Of a DNA stretch of 55,714 nt, positions 42,809 to 51,414 are shown piece by piece. Origin of the DNA: Oscillospiraceae bacterium (GTDB lineage: Bacteria > Bacillota > Clostridia > Oscillospirales > Oscillospiraceae). Position numbers and translations under genes: made by a program. Below the pieces are notes generated by a model. That model made no database searches and was not told the origin of the DNA. It was given only the letters and a program-made list of their open reading frames with translations. The stretch lies in the NCBI GenBank assembly GCA_017398625.1, contig JAFQFP010000028.1:1-55714 (forward strand). The letters are read 5' to 3'. Every line of letters starts with the position of its first letter. Positions within the stretch are counted from its first letter, which is position 1.

Positions 42809-44388
42809 ATAAAAGTGGAATACGATCTTCCCGTCTCGGTGAACAACTGCCTTATCAACCGATACCAGCCAAAGCTTGTTATCGAATGCCGCCAGTACTC
42901 CGTCTCGGTTCACTAATTCCTGCATAAATGCTACCAGCCCTTGTAGAAGTGGAAGTTTATGTTAAGGCGCATCACAGATACCGTGATGTTGATGAGGATA
43001 CCTGTTACCCTTGGTTTCTCATTTCTTGTACTGCAGAGCTTGCCAAAAATACGGACGATCTCCGCATTCAAAAGGTCGAGCAGTATAATCAGAAGAATAA
43101 GCAGAACAAGCCTTTGTCGGATTCTCTGGTTCCCATCAGCTATAAAATTGACCTAGAGAAAACTGCTACGGATTTTTTGAGAAAGCACTATCCGGAGGCA
43201 CTTGAAACCCCCATGCCTGTTGACCCTATGGTCCTTGCCAATAGGCTGGGTCTTACTGTTATCACGCATGAACTGACAGGAGATTTTTCTGTTTTTGGAC
43301 AGATTTTCTTTGCCGACTGTGACACCAAGGTTTTCAATTCTTCCACCGGGGAGATGGAAACCGTACATTTTCCGGCAAAAACAATCGTTGTCGATCCTAA
43401 GGCTTTCCTCCTGCGAAATCTGGGATCTGTTAATAATACCATTGTGCATGAGTGCATTCATTGGGATCAACACCGCAAAGCCTTTGAACTGGAGCGCCTT
43501 TATAACCGTGCCGCGGCACAGATCAAATGTCTGGTCGTTGGTGGCTCCAAAGGTTCTTCCAATCGTTCCGCTGCAGACTGGATGGAGTGGCAGGCAAATT
43601 CCTTGGCTCCGCGCATCCAGATGCCGCTTAGTGTATTCAAAGTAAAAGCCGCCGAATATATCCGTGCTTTCCAACAAGAGCTGAAAGCCGTCCACATCGT
43701 TGATGTAATGGAAGCTGTCATTGATGCCCTTGCATCGTTCTTTGTGGTCTCGCGACAGGCCGCAAAGATGCGTATGGTAGATGCCGGGTACGAAGAAGCA
43801 ATCGGTGCATTCACCTATATCGATGGTCGGTATGTGAAGCCGCACGCTTTCAAGAAAGGGAGTCTGAAGAAAGATCAGACATACTGTATCCGTGCGGACG
43901 ATGCCCAAATTATCGCCTTCAGTGATATGCGACTCGCTGGTCAATCGCAAAAGGGTTCATACATATATGATGTTATGGGAAAAGCAGATGCCTTTCTTGC
44001 TCGTGAGCTGGAAATTCAGCGGGTACTTTAGGAATTGCCTGCTACTTTTGGCGCTGCACTTATTTATCTTATGGATCGGGTGGAAATATCTGAAGAAGCC
44101 ATGGCAGAAAACACCTTGATATCCACGAAAATGGTTCAGCGTATGCGTAATAACCCTAATTACCCCAAAAGCATAGACAGCGTTGTTGCCATTTGCATCG
44201 GTATGCATCTTCCGCCTGAATTAAGCAATGCGCTTATTAGCAGATCCGGTTACTCGCTGCGACTGGCACAGAGCGAGGCCCATTTGATGTATAACTTCTT
44301 CCTAAACCATCTTTATATGAGTACAATACACGAATGTAATGATATGTTAATTGCGAAGAACTTGCCGGTTATGAACAGTACGGAATAA
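42809..44388 (+). pseudogene. Decayed ImmA/IrrE metallopeptidase gene
   Basis: Three pieces of one gene. Piece 1 (42809-42918) reads IKVEYDLPVSVNNCLINRYQ ... CRQYSVSVH and stops at TAA. Piece 2 (42928-44031, shifted frame) reads VEVEVYVKAHHRYRDVDED, then the zinc motif IVHECIHWDQH and DWMEWQANSLAPRIQMP, ending in a stop after EIQRVL. Piece 3 (44035-44388) holds the C-terminal helix-turn-helix-like part (VEISEEAMAENTLISTKMVQ). Intact relatives run through all three parts and carry more sequence between pieces 2 and 3, so there are a nonsense change, a frameshift and a deletion. ImmA/IrrE proteins cleave repressors of mobile elements or stress genes. The DNA is AT-richer than nearby core genes. 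Confidence 0.75.
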
Positions 44389-44473
44389 TTGGCTTTGATT
44401 TCCTTGGGCAGTGTAATAAACAAGAGGTGATTTGATGCTATGTTGAAGCACCTTCCCACAATTATAACGATAC

Positions 44474-44511
44474 CCCCATAAATTTAATAAAACCCCATAA
44501 ATTTAACGAAA
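44474..44511. repeat. 19-bp tandem repeat
   Basis: Two adjacent units, CCCCATAAATTTAATAAAA and CCCCATAAATTTAACGAAA (17 of 19 identical), in the gene-free stretch between the pseudogene and tRNA-Val. Confidence 0.8.
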
Positions 44512-44541
44512 CCTACGGGGGAAAATACCGCAAAAAACGCA

Positions 44542-44582
44542 AAATGCCCAACCCGGAAACACTCCAGGTTGGGCATTTCTTT
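44542..44582. terminator. Hairpin terminator
   Basis: AAATGCCCAACC ... GGTTGGGCATTT perfect 12-bp stem with a T-rich tail rightward. Confidence 0.8.
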
Positions 44583-44624
44583 TGAAAAATGTTCGATTAA
44601 CCCCGTTTTAGGGGTAAAAGGGCA

Positions 44625-44663
44625 AATAAAAGAACCGTAACTGCGTATCACAATTACGGTTCT
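44625..44663 (-). terminator. Terminator of tRNA-Val
   Basis: AGAACCGTAA ... TTACGGTTCT stem five bases beyond the CCA end, with a T-rich run leftward. Confidence 0.8.
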
Positions 44664-44667
44664 TATA

Positions 44668-44743
44668 TGGTGGACGATAACGGACTCGAACCGCTGACCC
44701 TTCGCACGTCAAGCGAATGCTCTACCAGCTGAGCTAATCGTCC
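44668..44743 (-). tRNA. tRNA-Val (anticodon GAC)
   Basis: A 76-nt cloverleaf on the - strand starting GGACGATTAGCTCAGCTGG. Anticodon stem TTCGC/GCGAA with loop TTGACGT (GAC). T arm GGTTCGAGTCC; acceptor GGACGAT pairs with ATCGTCC; CCA encoded. Confidence 0.96.
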
Positions 44744-44811
44744 GGGCGCATGATGTATTATAGCGGTGTAGGGTGCATTTGTCAAGCCGTTTTTCCAAAT
44801 TTCTTGATTTT

Positions 44812-45168
44812 TTATCCTGCCATGCCGTCGATCCCGGAATCCCCGACAAACTTGATCACCAGCCGGTTGGGCAGGCACACGATCTGAGCACCGCCGCTGC
44901 AAAAACCTCTGTCCATGCAGTAGTGGTCGGGACAATCCGCCTGAGTAACGGCGATCTTGCCGTCACGGACGGTGACCACATTGGTGCCGAGGCCGCTTTC
45001 CACCGTCACCGTCTGATCCACCGACAGCAAAAGAGTGTGCTTCAGCTCCCCCTCCGACCAGATCTGCGCCTGCTGCGCCTGTCCGCCGCTGCCCAGCAGC
45101 CACACGCTCAGCCCCATGCAGACCAGCAGCACAGCGCCGATCAGCAAGATCCAAGTTTTCGTTTTCAT
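44812..45168 (-). CDS. NusG domain II-containing membrane-anchored protein
   Basis: A 118-residue protein: one N-terminal helix (TWILLIGAVLLVCMGLSVWLL), then an extracytoplasmic NusG-II domain with the conserved DCPDHYCMDRGF and GAQIVCLPNRLVIKF. This domain type is found next to ApbE, Rnf and heptaprenyl-synthase genes in Firmicutes. Its ATG overlaps the stop of the ApbE gene by four bases, so the two are co-translated. The biochemical role is not established; assistance to extracellular flavinylation is inference. Confidence 0.85.
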   Translation of the reverse strand: MKTKTWILLIGAVLLVCMGLSVWLLGSGGQAQQAQIWSEGELKHTLLLSVDQTVTVESGLGTNVVTVRDGKIAVTQADCPDHYCMDRGFCSGGAQIVCLPNRLVIKFVGDSGIDGMAG

Positions 45169-46091
45169 TGGATCACCTCATAGCTGCAGCCGGAAAGCGC
45201 TACCCCCGCGGTGGCGTAGATACCTCCGTCCTCGGTAACGAATACCGCTTCAAAATCATCGCTGCTCCGCCAGAATTCCACGCCGTCCTCTAAGCCCATG
45301 ACAAACAGGGCTGTGGACAGAGCATCGGCGGTCATACCCTCATCGCAGATCACCGTCACCGACACCAGACCGGAATCCGCGGGATAACCGGTCTCGGGAT
45401 CCAAAATATGGTGATAAAACTGACCGTTTGCTTCAAAGCAGCGCTGATAGCTGCCGGAGGTGACCACACTTTTCGTTCCCTGCACGCTGATGATGCCCAG
45501 CGCATCCTCGCCATAGGGGTTTTGGATGGCGATCTGCCACGGTGTACCGTCGGGCTTTTCGCCGTAGGTCTGGATATTGCCGCCCAGACTTAGAATTCCC
45601 CTGTCTACCCCGGTCTGCTCCAAATAAGCCGCCGCCTTTTCCCCGGCATAGCCCTTCATGGCGGCGCCCAGATCCCACTGCTCCAATGCCAGCGCCGCGT
45701 CGATATCCGCCTGCTCCGGCACCCGGTAAGCCAGATTATAAAAGCCCCACGCACGGCTCACAGCCCGCATCTTCGGATCAAAAGCGCCTCCTGTACGCCG
45801 GGACAGCGCCTGCGCCCGGTCAAGGACAGCCTGCTGCTCATCGGTCAGCGCCACCTCCATGCCCACATTCAGCTTGCCAAGCAAGGATTGCTCGTTGGCA
45901 GCCGACCATGTGGTATGCAGGTCATTCATCATGGTTTGCAGCTCCCCGGCGGCCTTTTCCGCTCCGCTGCCCCATAGCTTTACATTCATAAAGGTGTCCA
46001 TGCACCAGAAGTCCACATCCGCTTTTTGCTCAAACCAGCCGCAGCCGGACAGCAAAAGACACGCCAATACGGCACAAAAAAGTCTTTTCAC
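45165..46091 (-). CDS. apbE: FAD:protein FMN transferase (ApbE)
   Basis: A 308-residue lipoprotein (lipobox LLSGC) that covalently attaches FMN to threonine residues of exported or membrane flavoproteins. Typical ApbE stretches are CMDTFMNVKLWG, FDPKMRAVSRAWGF, the AMKGYAGEKAA flavin-site region, LGGNIQTYG, YHHILDPETGYPADSG and the Mg-binding end MTADALSTALFVMG. I place the start at GTG 46091, eight bases after AGGAGG; GTG codons farther up would put that site inside the gene. The NusG-II gene follows directly. Confidence 0.9.
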   Translation of the reverse strand: MKRLFCAVLACLLLSGCGWFEQKADVDFWCMDTFMNVKLWGSGAEKAAGELQTMMNDLHTTWSAANEQSLLGKLNVGMEVALTDEQQAVLDRAQALSRRTGGAFDPKMRAVSRAWGFYNLAYRVPEQADIDAALALEQWDLGAAMKGYAGEKAAAYLEQTGVDRGILSLGGNIQTYGEKPDGTPWQIAIQNPYGEDALGIISVQGTKSVVTSGSYQRCFEANGQFYHHILDPETGYPADSGLVSVTVICDEGMTADALSTALFVMGLEDGVEFWRSSDDFEAVFVTEDGGIYATAGVALSGCSYEVIQ

Positions 46092-46115
46092 TTTTTCCGC
46101 CTCCTTTTGCACCAC

Positions 46116-46144
46116 AGTATACCAAAAAAGGGGGCAAAACGCAA
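46116..46144 (-). promoter_or_regulatory. Promoter for apbE
   Basis: Leftward TTGCGT (46144-46139), 17-bp spacer, TATACT (46121-46116). It is back-to-back with the rplU promoter. Confidence 0.65.
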
Positions 46145-46164
46145 GAAAAAGTTCGGAAAAACAC

Positions 46165-46193
46165 TTGACAATTATGACCTAGGGTGTTAAAAT
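46165..46193 (+). promoter_or_regulatory. Strong promoter of the rplU operon
   Basis: TTGACA (46165-46170), 17-bp spacer, TAAAAT (46188-46193). Confidence 0.92.
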
Positions 46194-46198
46194 TATTC

Positions 46199-46268
46199 AG
46201 CCGCATTGAATGGGTCGAAGTGGTGCGCCCTGCGTACCCACCCTAAGAGCGAGACTACACAATATAAA
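46199..46268 (+). ncRNA. L21 ribosomal-protein leader
   Basis: The leader between promoter and rplU contains GGGTCGAAGTGGTGCGCCC, TGCGTACCCACCC and AAGAGCGAGAC, which match the conserved parts of the Firmicutes L21 leader. It is thought to let L21 repress its own operon. Confidence 0.85.
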
Positions 46269-46284
46269 GTAGGTGAAAAAAGAA

Positions 46285-46596
46285 ATGAAAGCAATTATCG
46301 TGACCGGTGGCAAGCAGTACACCGTTGCAGAGGGCGATGTCCTCTACATCGAGAAGCTGGAGGCTGAGGCCGAATCCACCGTGAAGTTCGACCAGGTTCT
46401 GGCTGTGCTGGACGGCGACAACTCCAAGATCGGCGCTCCCGTTGTTGAGGGTGCTGTGGTCGAGGCTAAGGTCGTCAAGAATGGCAAGGCTAAGAAGATC
46501 ATCGTCTTCAAGTACAAGGCTAAGAAGAACGAGAAGAAGAAGCAGGGTCATCGTCAGCCCTACACCAAGGTGGAGATCACCAAGATCGCTCTGTAA
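46285..46596 (+). CDS. rplU: 50S ribosomal protein L21
   Basis: A 103-residue ribosomal protein. [20 protein letters not shown] at the start and [17 protein letters not shown] at the end are diagnostic. I use the ATG at 46285, eight bases after AGGTGA; a GTG four codons earlier overlaps that site. First gene of the operon with prp, rpmA and, beyond a terminator, obgE. Confidence 0.97.
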   Translation: MKAIIVTGGKQYTVAEGDVLYIEKLEAEAESTVKFDQVLAVLDGDNSKIGAPVVEGAVVEAKVVKNGKAKKIIVFKYKAKKNEKKKQGHRQPYTKVEITKIAL

Positions 46597-46598
46597 TT

Positions 46599-46922
46599 AT
46601 GACTAGATGCGAATTTTTTACCGAGGACGACAGAATCACCGGATTCTGTGTGTCCGGTCACAGCGGTTATGCGGAAGCAGGCTCTGATATTGTCTGTGCC
46701 GCCATCTCTACCGCTGTTACCATGGCCGAAGCTACCATCAACGATGTGTGCGGCGCAAAGGCCAAGGTTCGGGTCAAAGAGGATGGTGCCCGCATCACCC
46801 TGACCCTCCCCGCTTCCTGCGATGAGGAGGATGCCGTTCAGGCAGTTCTTGCCGGAATGATGCTCACCCTTTGCAGCCTGCGGGACGATTATCCTGATTA
46901 TATCGAAGTTTTGGAGGTGTAA
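46599..46922 (+). CDS. prp: Ribosomal-processing cysteine protease Prp
   Basis: A 107-residue cysteine protease that removes the N-terminal extension of L27. The catalytic His and Cys lie in [21 protein letters not shown]. It starts 2 nt after rplU. The L27 encoded next carries the matching extension, so enzyme and substrate are made together. Confidence 0.94.
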   Translation: MTRCEFFTEDDRITGFCVSGHSGYAEAGSDIVCAAISTAVTMAEATINDVCGAKAKVRVKEDGARITLTLPASCDEEDAVQAVLAGMMLTLCSLRDDYPDYIEVLEV

Positions 46923-46927
46923 TTCCC

Positions 46928-47209
46928 ATGCTGAAGATTGGTATTCAGTACTTCGCTCACCACAAGGGCGGCGGTTCTACTAAGAACGGTCGTGATTCCA
47001 ACGCCAAGCGTCTGGGCGTGAAGCGTGCCGACGGTCAGTTCGTTCTGGCCGGCAACATTCTGGTTCGCCAGAGAGGCACCCACATCCATCCCGGCGTCAA
47101 TGTCGGTATCGGCAGCGATGACACCCTGTTCGCTTTGATTGACGGCACCGTCAAGTTCGAGCGCAAGGGCAAGGATCGCCGGCAGTGCTCTGTGTACGCC
47201 GTACAGTAA
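46928..47209 (+). CDS. rpmA: 50S ribosomal protein L27 with cleavable N-terminus
   Basis: A 93-residue ribosomal protein. It starts [10 protein letters not shown], the short extension that Prp removes, followed by the mature [20 protein letters not shown] that reaches the peptidyl-transferase centre. [14 protein letters not shown] and [16 protein letters not shown] are typical. A terminator follows. Confidence 0.97.
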   Translation: MLKIGIQYFAHHKGGGSTKNGRDSNAKRLGVKRADGQFVLAGNILVRQRGTHIHPGVNVGIGSDDTLFALIDGTVKFERKGKDRRQCSVYAVQ

Positions 47210-47225
47210 TCACGCATAGTTTACG

Positions 47226-47265
47226 AAGGGCTGTTGCAAACTGACTTTGCGACAGCCCCTTTTTT
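47226..47265 (+). terminator. Terminator after rpmA
   Basis: GGGCTGTTGCAAA ... TTTGCGACAGCCC stem and TTTTTT tail. Confidence 0.85.
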
Positions 47266-47338
47266 AAGTGCTGTGACAAATGGGCATCTGTCGGCTGCCT
47301 GTTTTTGACAGCATGAATTCACAAACGGAGGAATTGCT

Positions 47339-48613
47339 ATGTTTGTAGATAAAGTACGAATCACCGTGGTAGGCGGCAGAGGCGGAGACGGTGCCGTTGC
47401 CTTCCACCGGGAAAAATATGTTGCCTCCGGCGGTCCCGACGGCGGCGATGGCGGTCATGGCGGCAGCGTGATCCTGCGGGTCAACGAGCACATGACCACT
47501 CTGCTGGACTTTCGCTATAAGCGCAAGTATACCGCCCAAGCCGGTGCCAACGGGCAGGGCAGAAACATGAGCGGTAAGCGTGGCGAGCCGCTGGTCATTC
47601 AAGTACCCCGCGGTACTGTTGTCCGGGATGCCGAGACCAACCAGATCATCGTGGATATGTCCACCGATGAGGACTTCGTCATCGCCAAGGGCGGCAGAGG
47701 CGGCTGGGGCAACAATCACTTTGCCACCCCCACCCGGCAGGTGCCCCGGTTCGCCAAGGCAGGTCTGAAGGGACAGGAGCGGGATGTGATCCTTGAGCTG
47801 AAGCTGCTGGCGGATGTGGGTCTGGTGGGATTCCCCAATGTGGGCAAGTCCACCCTGCTGTCTGTCACCTCCAATGCCCGCCCCAAGATCGCCAACTACC
47901 ACTTCACCACCCTGTTCCCCAATCTGGGTGTGATCTATGTAGACGAGGGTGTCTCCTTTGTCATGGCAGATATCCCCGGCATCATTGAAGGTGCTGCCGA
48001 GGGTGCCGGTCTGGGACACGATTTCCTGCGGCATATCGACCGCTGCCGTCTGCTTGTCCATGTGGTGGATGTGTCCGGCAGCGAGGGCAGAGATCCAGTG
48101 GAGGATTTCGATGCCATCTGCGCCGAGCTGGAAAACTACAGCGTGGATCTGAGCAACCGTCCCATGATCGTTGCCGCCAACAAGTGCGACCTGCTGATGC
48201 CGGAATCCGACAATCTGGAGCGGCTGCGCCGGCGGGTGGAGGAAGCGGGCTGCCGGCTTTACGAGATCTCTGCAGGCACCACACAGGGCACCCGGAATCT
48301 AATGCGGGTAGTGGCAGAGCAGCTTCGCACCCTGCCCCCTGTTACCATCTACGAGCCGGAGTATGTGGCACCTGTGATGGAAGCCGGCGATCCCAGCAAG
48401 CTGGAGATCGAGCATTACGGCAGCACTTGGCTGGTCACCGGCGAGTGGCTCTCCCGTCTGATCATGAACATCAACTTCGACGATTACGAATCCCGGAACT
48501 ACTTCGACCTGCAGCTTCGCAAGTGCGGTCTGTTTGCCCGTCTGGAGGAAATGGGCATCCAAGACGGCGATACCGTGGATATCTACGATTTTGAATTCGA
48601 ATACCAGCGGTAA
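47339..48613 (+). CDS. obgE: GTPase Obg
   Basis: A 424-residue ribosome-associated GTPase. Glycine-rich Obg fold in residues 1-158 (VVGGRGGDGAVAFHREK), GTPase domain with GFPNVGKSTLLS (about 163-174), DIPGIIEGAAEG, NKCD and SAGT, and a C-terminal OCT domain (about 345-424). It acts in 50S maturation and growth control. GGAGG precedes the ATG. Position after L21/L27 is the common bacterial order. Confidence 0.97.
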   Translation: MFVDKVRITVVGGRGGDGAVAFHREKYVASGGPDGGDGGHGGSVILRVNEHMTTLLDFRYKRKYTAQAGANGQGRNMSGKRGEPLVIQVPRGTVVRDAETNQIIVDMSTDEDFVIAKGGRGGWGNNHFATPTRQVPRFAKAGLKGQERDVILELKLLADVGLVGFPNVGKSTLLSVTSNARPKIANYHFTTLFPNLGVIYVDEGVSFVMADIPGIIEGAAEGAGLGHDFLRHIDRCRLLVHVVDVSGSEGRDPVEDFDAICAELENYSVDLSNRPMIVAANKCDLLMPESDNLERLRRRVEEAGCRLYEISAGTTQGTRNLMRVVAEQLRTLPPVTIYEPEYVAPVMEAGDPSKLEIEHYGSTWLVTGEWLSRLIMNINFDDYESRNYFDLQLRKCGLFARLEEMGIQDGDTVDIYDFEFEYQR

Positions 48614-48618
48614 AACGA

Positions 48619-48651
48619 GGGTGTGCTGTGACTTGCAGCACGCCCTTTTTT
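48619..48651 (+). terminator. Terminator after obgE
   Basis: GGGTGTGCTG ... CAGCACGCCC followed by TTTTTT. Confidence 0.9.
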
Positions 48652-48673
48652 CGGACAGGTACTGACATTTTTC

Positions 48674-48701
48674 TTGACTTGTTTGTATTTTATGATATAC
48701 T
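48674..48701 (+). promoter_or_regulatory. Promoter for the zinc-ribbon gene
   Basis: TTGACT (48674-48679), 16-bp spacer, TATACT (48696-48701). Confidence 0.7.
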
Positions 48702-48774
48702 GTGCTTATCCGTTTTACTGATGATAGACAGCATTCTTTCATCAGCAAACACATGTATAAAAGGAGGATTTCTC

Positions 48775-49071
48775 ATGGCATATTGTAAGAATTGCGGCTC
48801 CGTTATTGAGGATAACGCAGCGGTTTGCTCCTGCTGCGGCACCGCGCAGACCACCACCCCCACAGTGGTGGATAACGGTGGCTTTGGCTGGGGGCTTTTG
48901 GGCTGCTGCATTCCGCTGGTGGGTCTGATCCTGTTCCTCGTCTGGAAGGACACCAAGCCTAAGACCGCCAAGGCAGCCGGCATCGGCGCGCTGGTCAGTG
49001 TGATCGTGGCTGTCATCTTCTACATTCTTTCCTTTGTCATCGGCATGGCAGGCTACTATGTAGCATATTAA
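48775..49071 (+). CDS. Zinc-ribbon membrane protein
   Basis: A 98-residue protein. An N-terminal zinc ribbon has two CxxC pairs (AYCKNCGSVIEDNAAVCSCCG). Two hydrophobic helices follow (about 42-60 and 70-95) with a basic linker KDTKPKTAK. Such small zinc-ribbon membrane proteins are common in Firmicutes; role unknown. AGGAGG precedes the ATG. Confidence 0.8.
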   Translation: MAYCKNCGSVIEDNAAVCSCCGTAQTTTPTVVDNGGFGWGLLGCCIPLVGLILFLVWKDTKPKTAKAAGIGALVSVIVAVIFYILSFVIGMAGYYVAY

Positions 49072-49074
49072 CCC

Positions 49075-49446
49075 TTGCAGACTTGGCTTTATAAATGGCT
49101 GCCCATCATCTTCGGCTGCCATTGCCGGGATGACCGTTCCTTTCACTGGCAGGGGCGGAAGTTCCCCATCTGCGCCCGATGCACCGGAGAATTGGTGGGC
49201 ATGATCTTGGGCGCCGCGGCAGCCTTTTGGTTTCTGCCAAATGTGCCGGCCTGTCTGCTGCTTATGCTTCCGCTGGTTCTGGACGGCGTTATCCAGCTGA
49301 AAACCGCCTACGAAAGCACCAATCTCCGCCGCTTTCTCACAGGCGTTCTCTTCGGCTATGCGCTGATATCCCTGCTGGTGATCTTCGCAGTGACGGGATA
49401 CCGCCAAGGCTACGCCTTCGCGGCAAACTTGAAGCTGTCTCATTGA
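49075..49446 (+). CDS. DUF2085-family membrane protein
   Basis: A 123-residue protein with the DUF2085 pattern GCHCRDDRSFHWQGRKFPICARCTGELVG, then three hydrophobic helices. The cysteines suggest metal binding. It appears to start with TTG at 49075, 3 nt after the zinc-ribbon stop; I see no good ribosome site, so translation probably depends on the upstream gene. Function unknown. Confidence 0.75.
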   Translation: MQTWLYKWLPIIFGCHCRDDRSFHWQGRKFPICARCTGELVGMILGAAAAFWFLPNVPACLLLMLPLVLDGVIQLKTAYESTNLRRFLTGVLFGYALISLLVIFAVTGYRQGYAFAANLKLSH

Positions 49447-49460
49447 CCGCAACTGAAAAA

Positions 49461-49519
49461 ACGGCGCCATTCCAAGCCGGTGTATCCACCGGGCAGGAAT
49501 GGCGCTATTGTTTCTTTTT
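49461..49519 (+). terminator. Terminator
   Basis: GGCGCCATTCC ... GGAATGGCGC long-loop stem with a T-rich tail. Confidence 0.7.
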
Positions 49520-49520
49520 C

Positions 49521-49549
49521 TTGCATCGAACGAATTTTTGGTATATACT
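49521..49549 (+). promoter_or_regulatory. Promoter of the ymdB-yhaO-yhaN operon
   Basis: TTGCAT (49521-49526), 17-bp spacer, TATACT (49544-49549). Confidence 0.75.
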
Positions 49550-49580
49550 ATCGGTAAGAACCTTTGAAGGGAGAATGGCT

Positions 49581-50375
49581 ATGGATTTTAAGGTTTTGGC
49601 AGTGGGCGATGTGGTGGGAAATCCGGGTATGGAACGGATCCGCCGCAGTCTGCGCTATCTCAAGCGGAAAACTGGTGCAGACTTTGTGATCGTCAACGGA
49701 GAAAACGCCGCCGTTGTAGGTATGCTGCCCCAGCAGGGGGAGGACATTCTGGATGCCGGTGCCGATGTGATCACCATGGGCAACCACACCTTTGCCAAGC
49801 GGGAGATCGTTTCCTATCTGGACGATTGCCCCCAGATCCTGCGGCCTGCTAACTATGCTCCACAAGTCCCCGGCAGAGGCATCGGCATTTTTGATTCAAA
49901 GGCAGGCGCTGTAGCGGTGATCGATCTAATCGGCCGCTGCAACATGGATTACGGCCCGGATAACCCTTTCTTGCAAGTAGAAAAACTGCTGAAGGAGCTG
50001 GATGTGAAGATCATTCTGGTGGAGATCCATGCGGAAGCCACCTCGGAAAAGCTGGCAATGGGCTATATGCTGGACGGACGGGTCAGCGCTGTTTGGGGTA
50101 CGCACACCCATGTCCCCACCGCCGACACGCAGGTTTTGCCCAAGGGCACCGGCTATGTAACGGATCTTGGCATGACAGGGCCGAAGCACTCCGTGCTGGG
50201 CATCCGTCCCGACCTGTCCATCGCCAAATTCCGTGGGGATCTGACGGAGCGCTACCGCTGGGCCGACGGTCCTACCAAGCTGGAAGCCGTGCTGTTTACC
50301 ATCGACTCCGAGACCGGCAAATGCCGCTGTGTGGAAAGGGTGGATCTTAGCGATGAAGCTGCTTCACAGCGCTGA
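49581..50375 (+). CDS. ymdB: YmdB-type metallophosphoesterase (2',3'-cyclic nucleotide)
   Basis: A 264-residue protein of the YmdB/TIGR00282 phosphodiesterase family. Metal motifs are GDVVGNPG, NGENAA, MGNHTF, VEIHAEATSEK and GTHTHVPTADTQ. In Bacillus subtilis YmdB hydrolyses cyclic nucleotides and affects biofilm choice. I choose the ATG at 49581, 7 nt after GGGAG; an ATG two codons earlier is almost on the ribosome site. It overlaps the next gene by 23 bases. Confidence 0.92.
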   Translation: MDFKVLAVGDVVGNPGMERIRRSLRYLKRKTGADFVIVNGENAAVVGMLPQQGEDILDAGADVITMGNHTFAKREIVSYLDDCPQILRPANYAPQVPGRGIGIFDSKAGAVAVIDLIGRCNMDYGPDNPFLQVEKLLKELDVKIILVEIHAEATSEKLAMGYMLDGRVSAVWGTHTHVPTADTQVLPKGTGYVTDLGMTGPKHSVLGIRPDLSIAKFRGDLTERYRWADGPTKLEAVLFTIDSETGKCRCVERVDLSDEAASQR

Positions 50376-51414
50376 CTGGCATCTGGATGCTCCGCTGACG
50401 CTCCACGCGCCCCAAAACCGCGCCTATCTGCGGCAGGAGTTGCTGAGGCTCCCGGAAAAGGTGGCGCAGGCGGCACGGCAGGAGCTGTGCGATCTGATGG
50501 TGCTCAGTGGCGACCTGTTTGACGGAGCCTATACCAAGGAATCCTTCTCCGCCGTGTACCGGGCGCTGGCGGAGGTGGGCATCCCCGTATGCATTGCTCC
50601 GGGAAATCACGATTTTTACTCTCCCACTTCCCCTTATTTTCAAGAGATTTGGCCGGAAAATGTGCATATTTTTACCAAAAACACTATGGAAAGCATCTCC
50701 TTTCCCCACTTGGATTGCCGGGTATGGGGTGCTGCCTATACTGCCCCCTGCTGCGATCCCCTGCTGGCGGATTTTCAAGCAGAGGGCTCTGAGCGGTGGG
50801 CGATCGGTGTGCTCCACGGAGATCCCATGCAGGCGAATTCCCCCTACTGCCCTGTCAGCGCCTATCAGCTTCGCCGATCCGGACTGGACTATCTGGCGCT
50901 GGGACATATCCATAAGACCGGCACCGCCCAAAGCGGCGGCGGCTTCTGCGGCTGGCCCGGCTGCCCCATGGGCAAGGGCTATGATGAGTGCGGCGAAAAA
51001 GGTGTGTTGATCGTCACACTTTCCGACTCTGTTCACAGCCGCTTTCTGCCGCTGGATACCCCCCGCTTCTACGATCTGGAGGCTGCCGTCACCGGCTCAC
51101 CTGTCCAAACGCTGGAAAAACTTTTGCCTGCTGCCCAGAGCACCGACTTTTACCGGGTCGCACTGACCGGGGAGTGGGAAAGCGTGGATATCGGGGCGCT
51201 GAAGCGGCAGTTTTCCCGATGCCCCAATCTGTCGATCACGGATAAGACCGTTCCCCCGGTGGATCTTTGGGCTGCCGCAGGCACCGACACCTTGGAGGGG
51301 CTGTACTTTTCCCTGCTCCGGCAGCAGTTGGATGCAGGCTATGACCGAAACACCGTTCAGCTTGCCGCCAAGCTTTCCCGCCAGCTTCTGGACGGACAGG
51401 AGGTGGCGCTGTGA
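50353..51414 (+). CDS. DNA repair exonuclease, SbcD/YhaO-like
   Basis: A 353-residue Mre11-type phosphoesterase: HSADWHLDAPL, SGDLFDGA, APGNHDFYS, VLHGDP and LGHIHKTG. It is distinct from the SbcD at 8.6 kb. The DAPL after HSADWHL and the partner gene indicate the YhaO group. It starts inside the end of ymdB (overlap) and ends overlapping yhaN (GTGA). Probably a nuclease acting on DNA ends with the YhaN-like ATPase (inference). Confidence 0.88.
   Translation: MKLLHSADWHLDAPLTLHAPQNRAYLRQELLRLPEKVAQAARQELCDLMVLSGDLFDGAYTKESFSAVYRALAEVGIPVCIAPGNHDFYSPTSPYFQEIWPENVHIFTKNTMESISFPHLDCRVWGAAYTAPCCDPLLADFQAEGSERWAIGVLHGDPMQANSPYCPVSAYQLRRSGLDYLALGHIHKTGTAQSGGGFCGWPGCPMGKGYDECGEKGVLIVTLSDSVHSRFLPLDTPRFYDLEAAVTGSPVQTLEKLLPAAQSTDFYRVALTGEWESVDIGALKRQFSRCPNLSITDKTVPPVDLWAAAGTDTLEGLYFSLLRQQLDAGYDRNTVQLAAKLSRQLLDGQEVAL

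Noticed and set aside
35282-44692. Attachment-site pair between the T-arm fragment and tRNA-Val
   Set aside because: The 17-base matches are in opposite orientation, so they cannot be the direct repeats left by integration.
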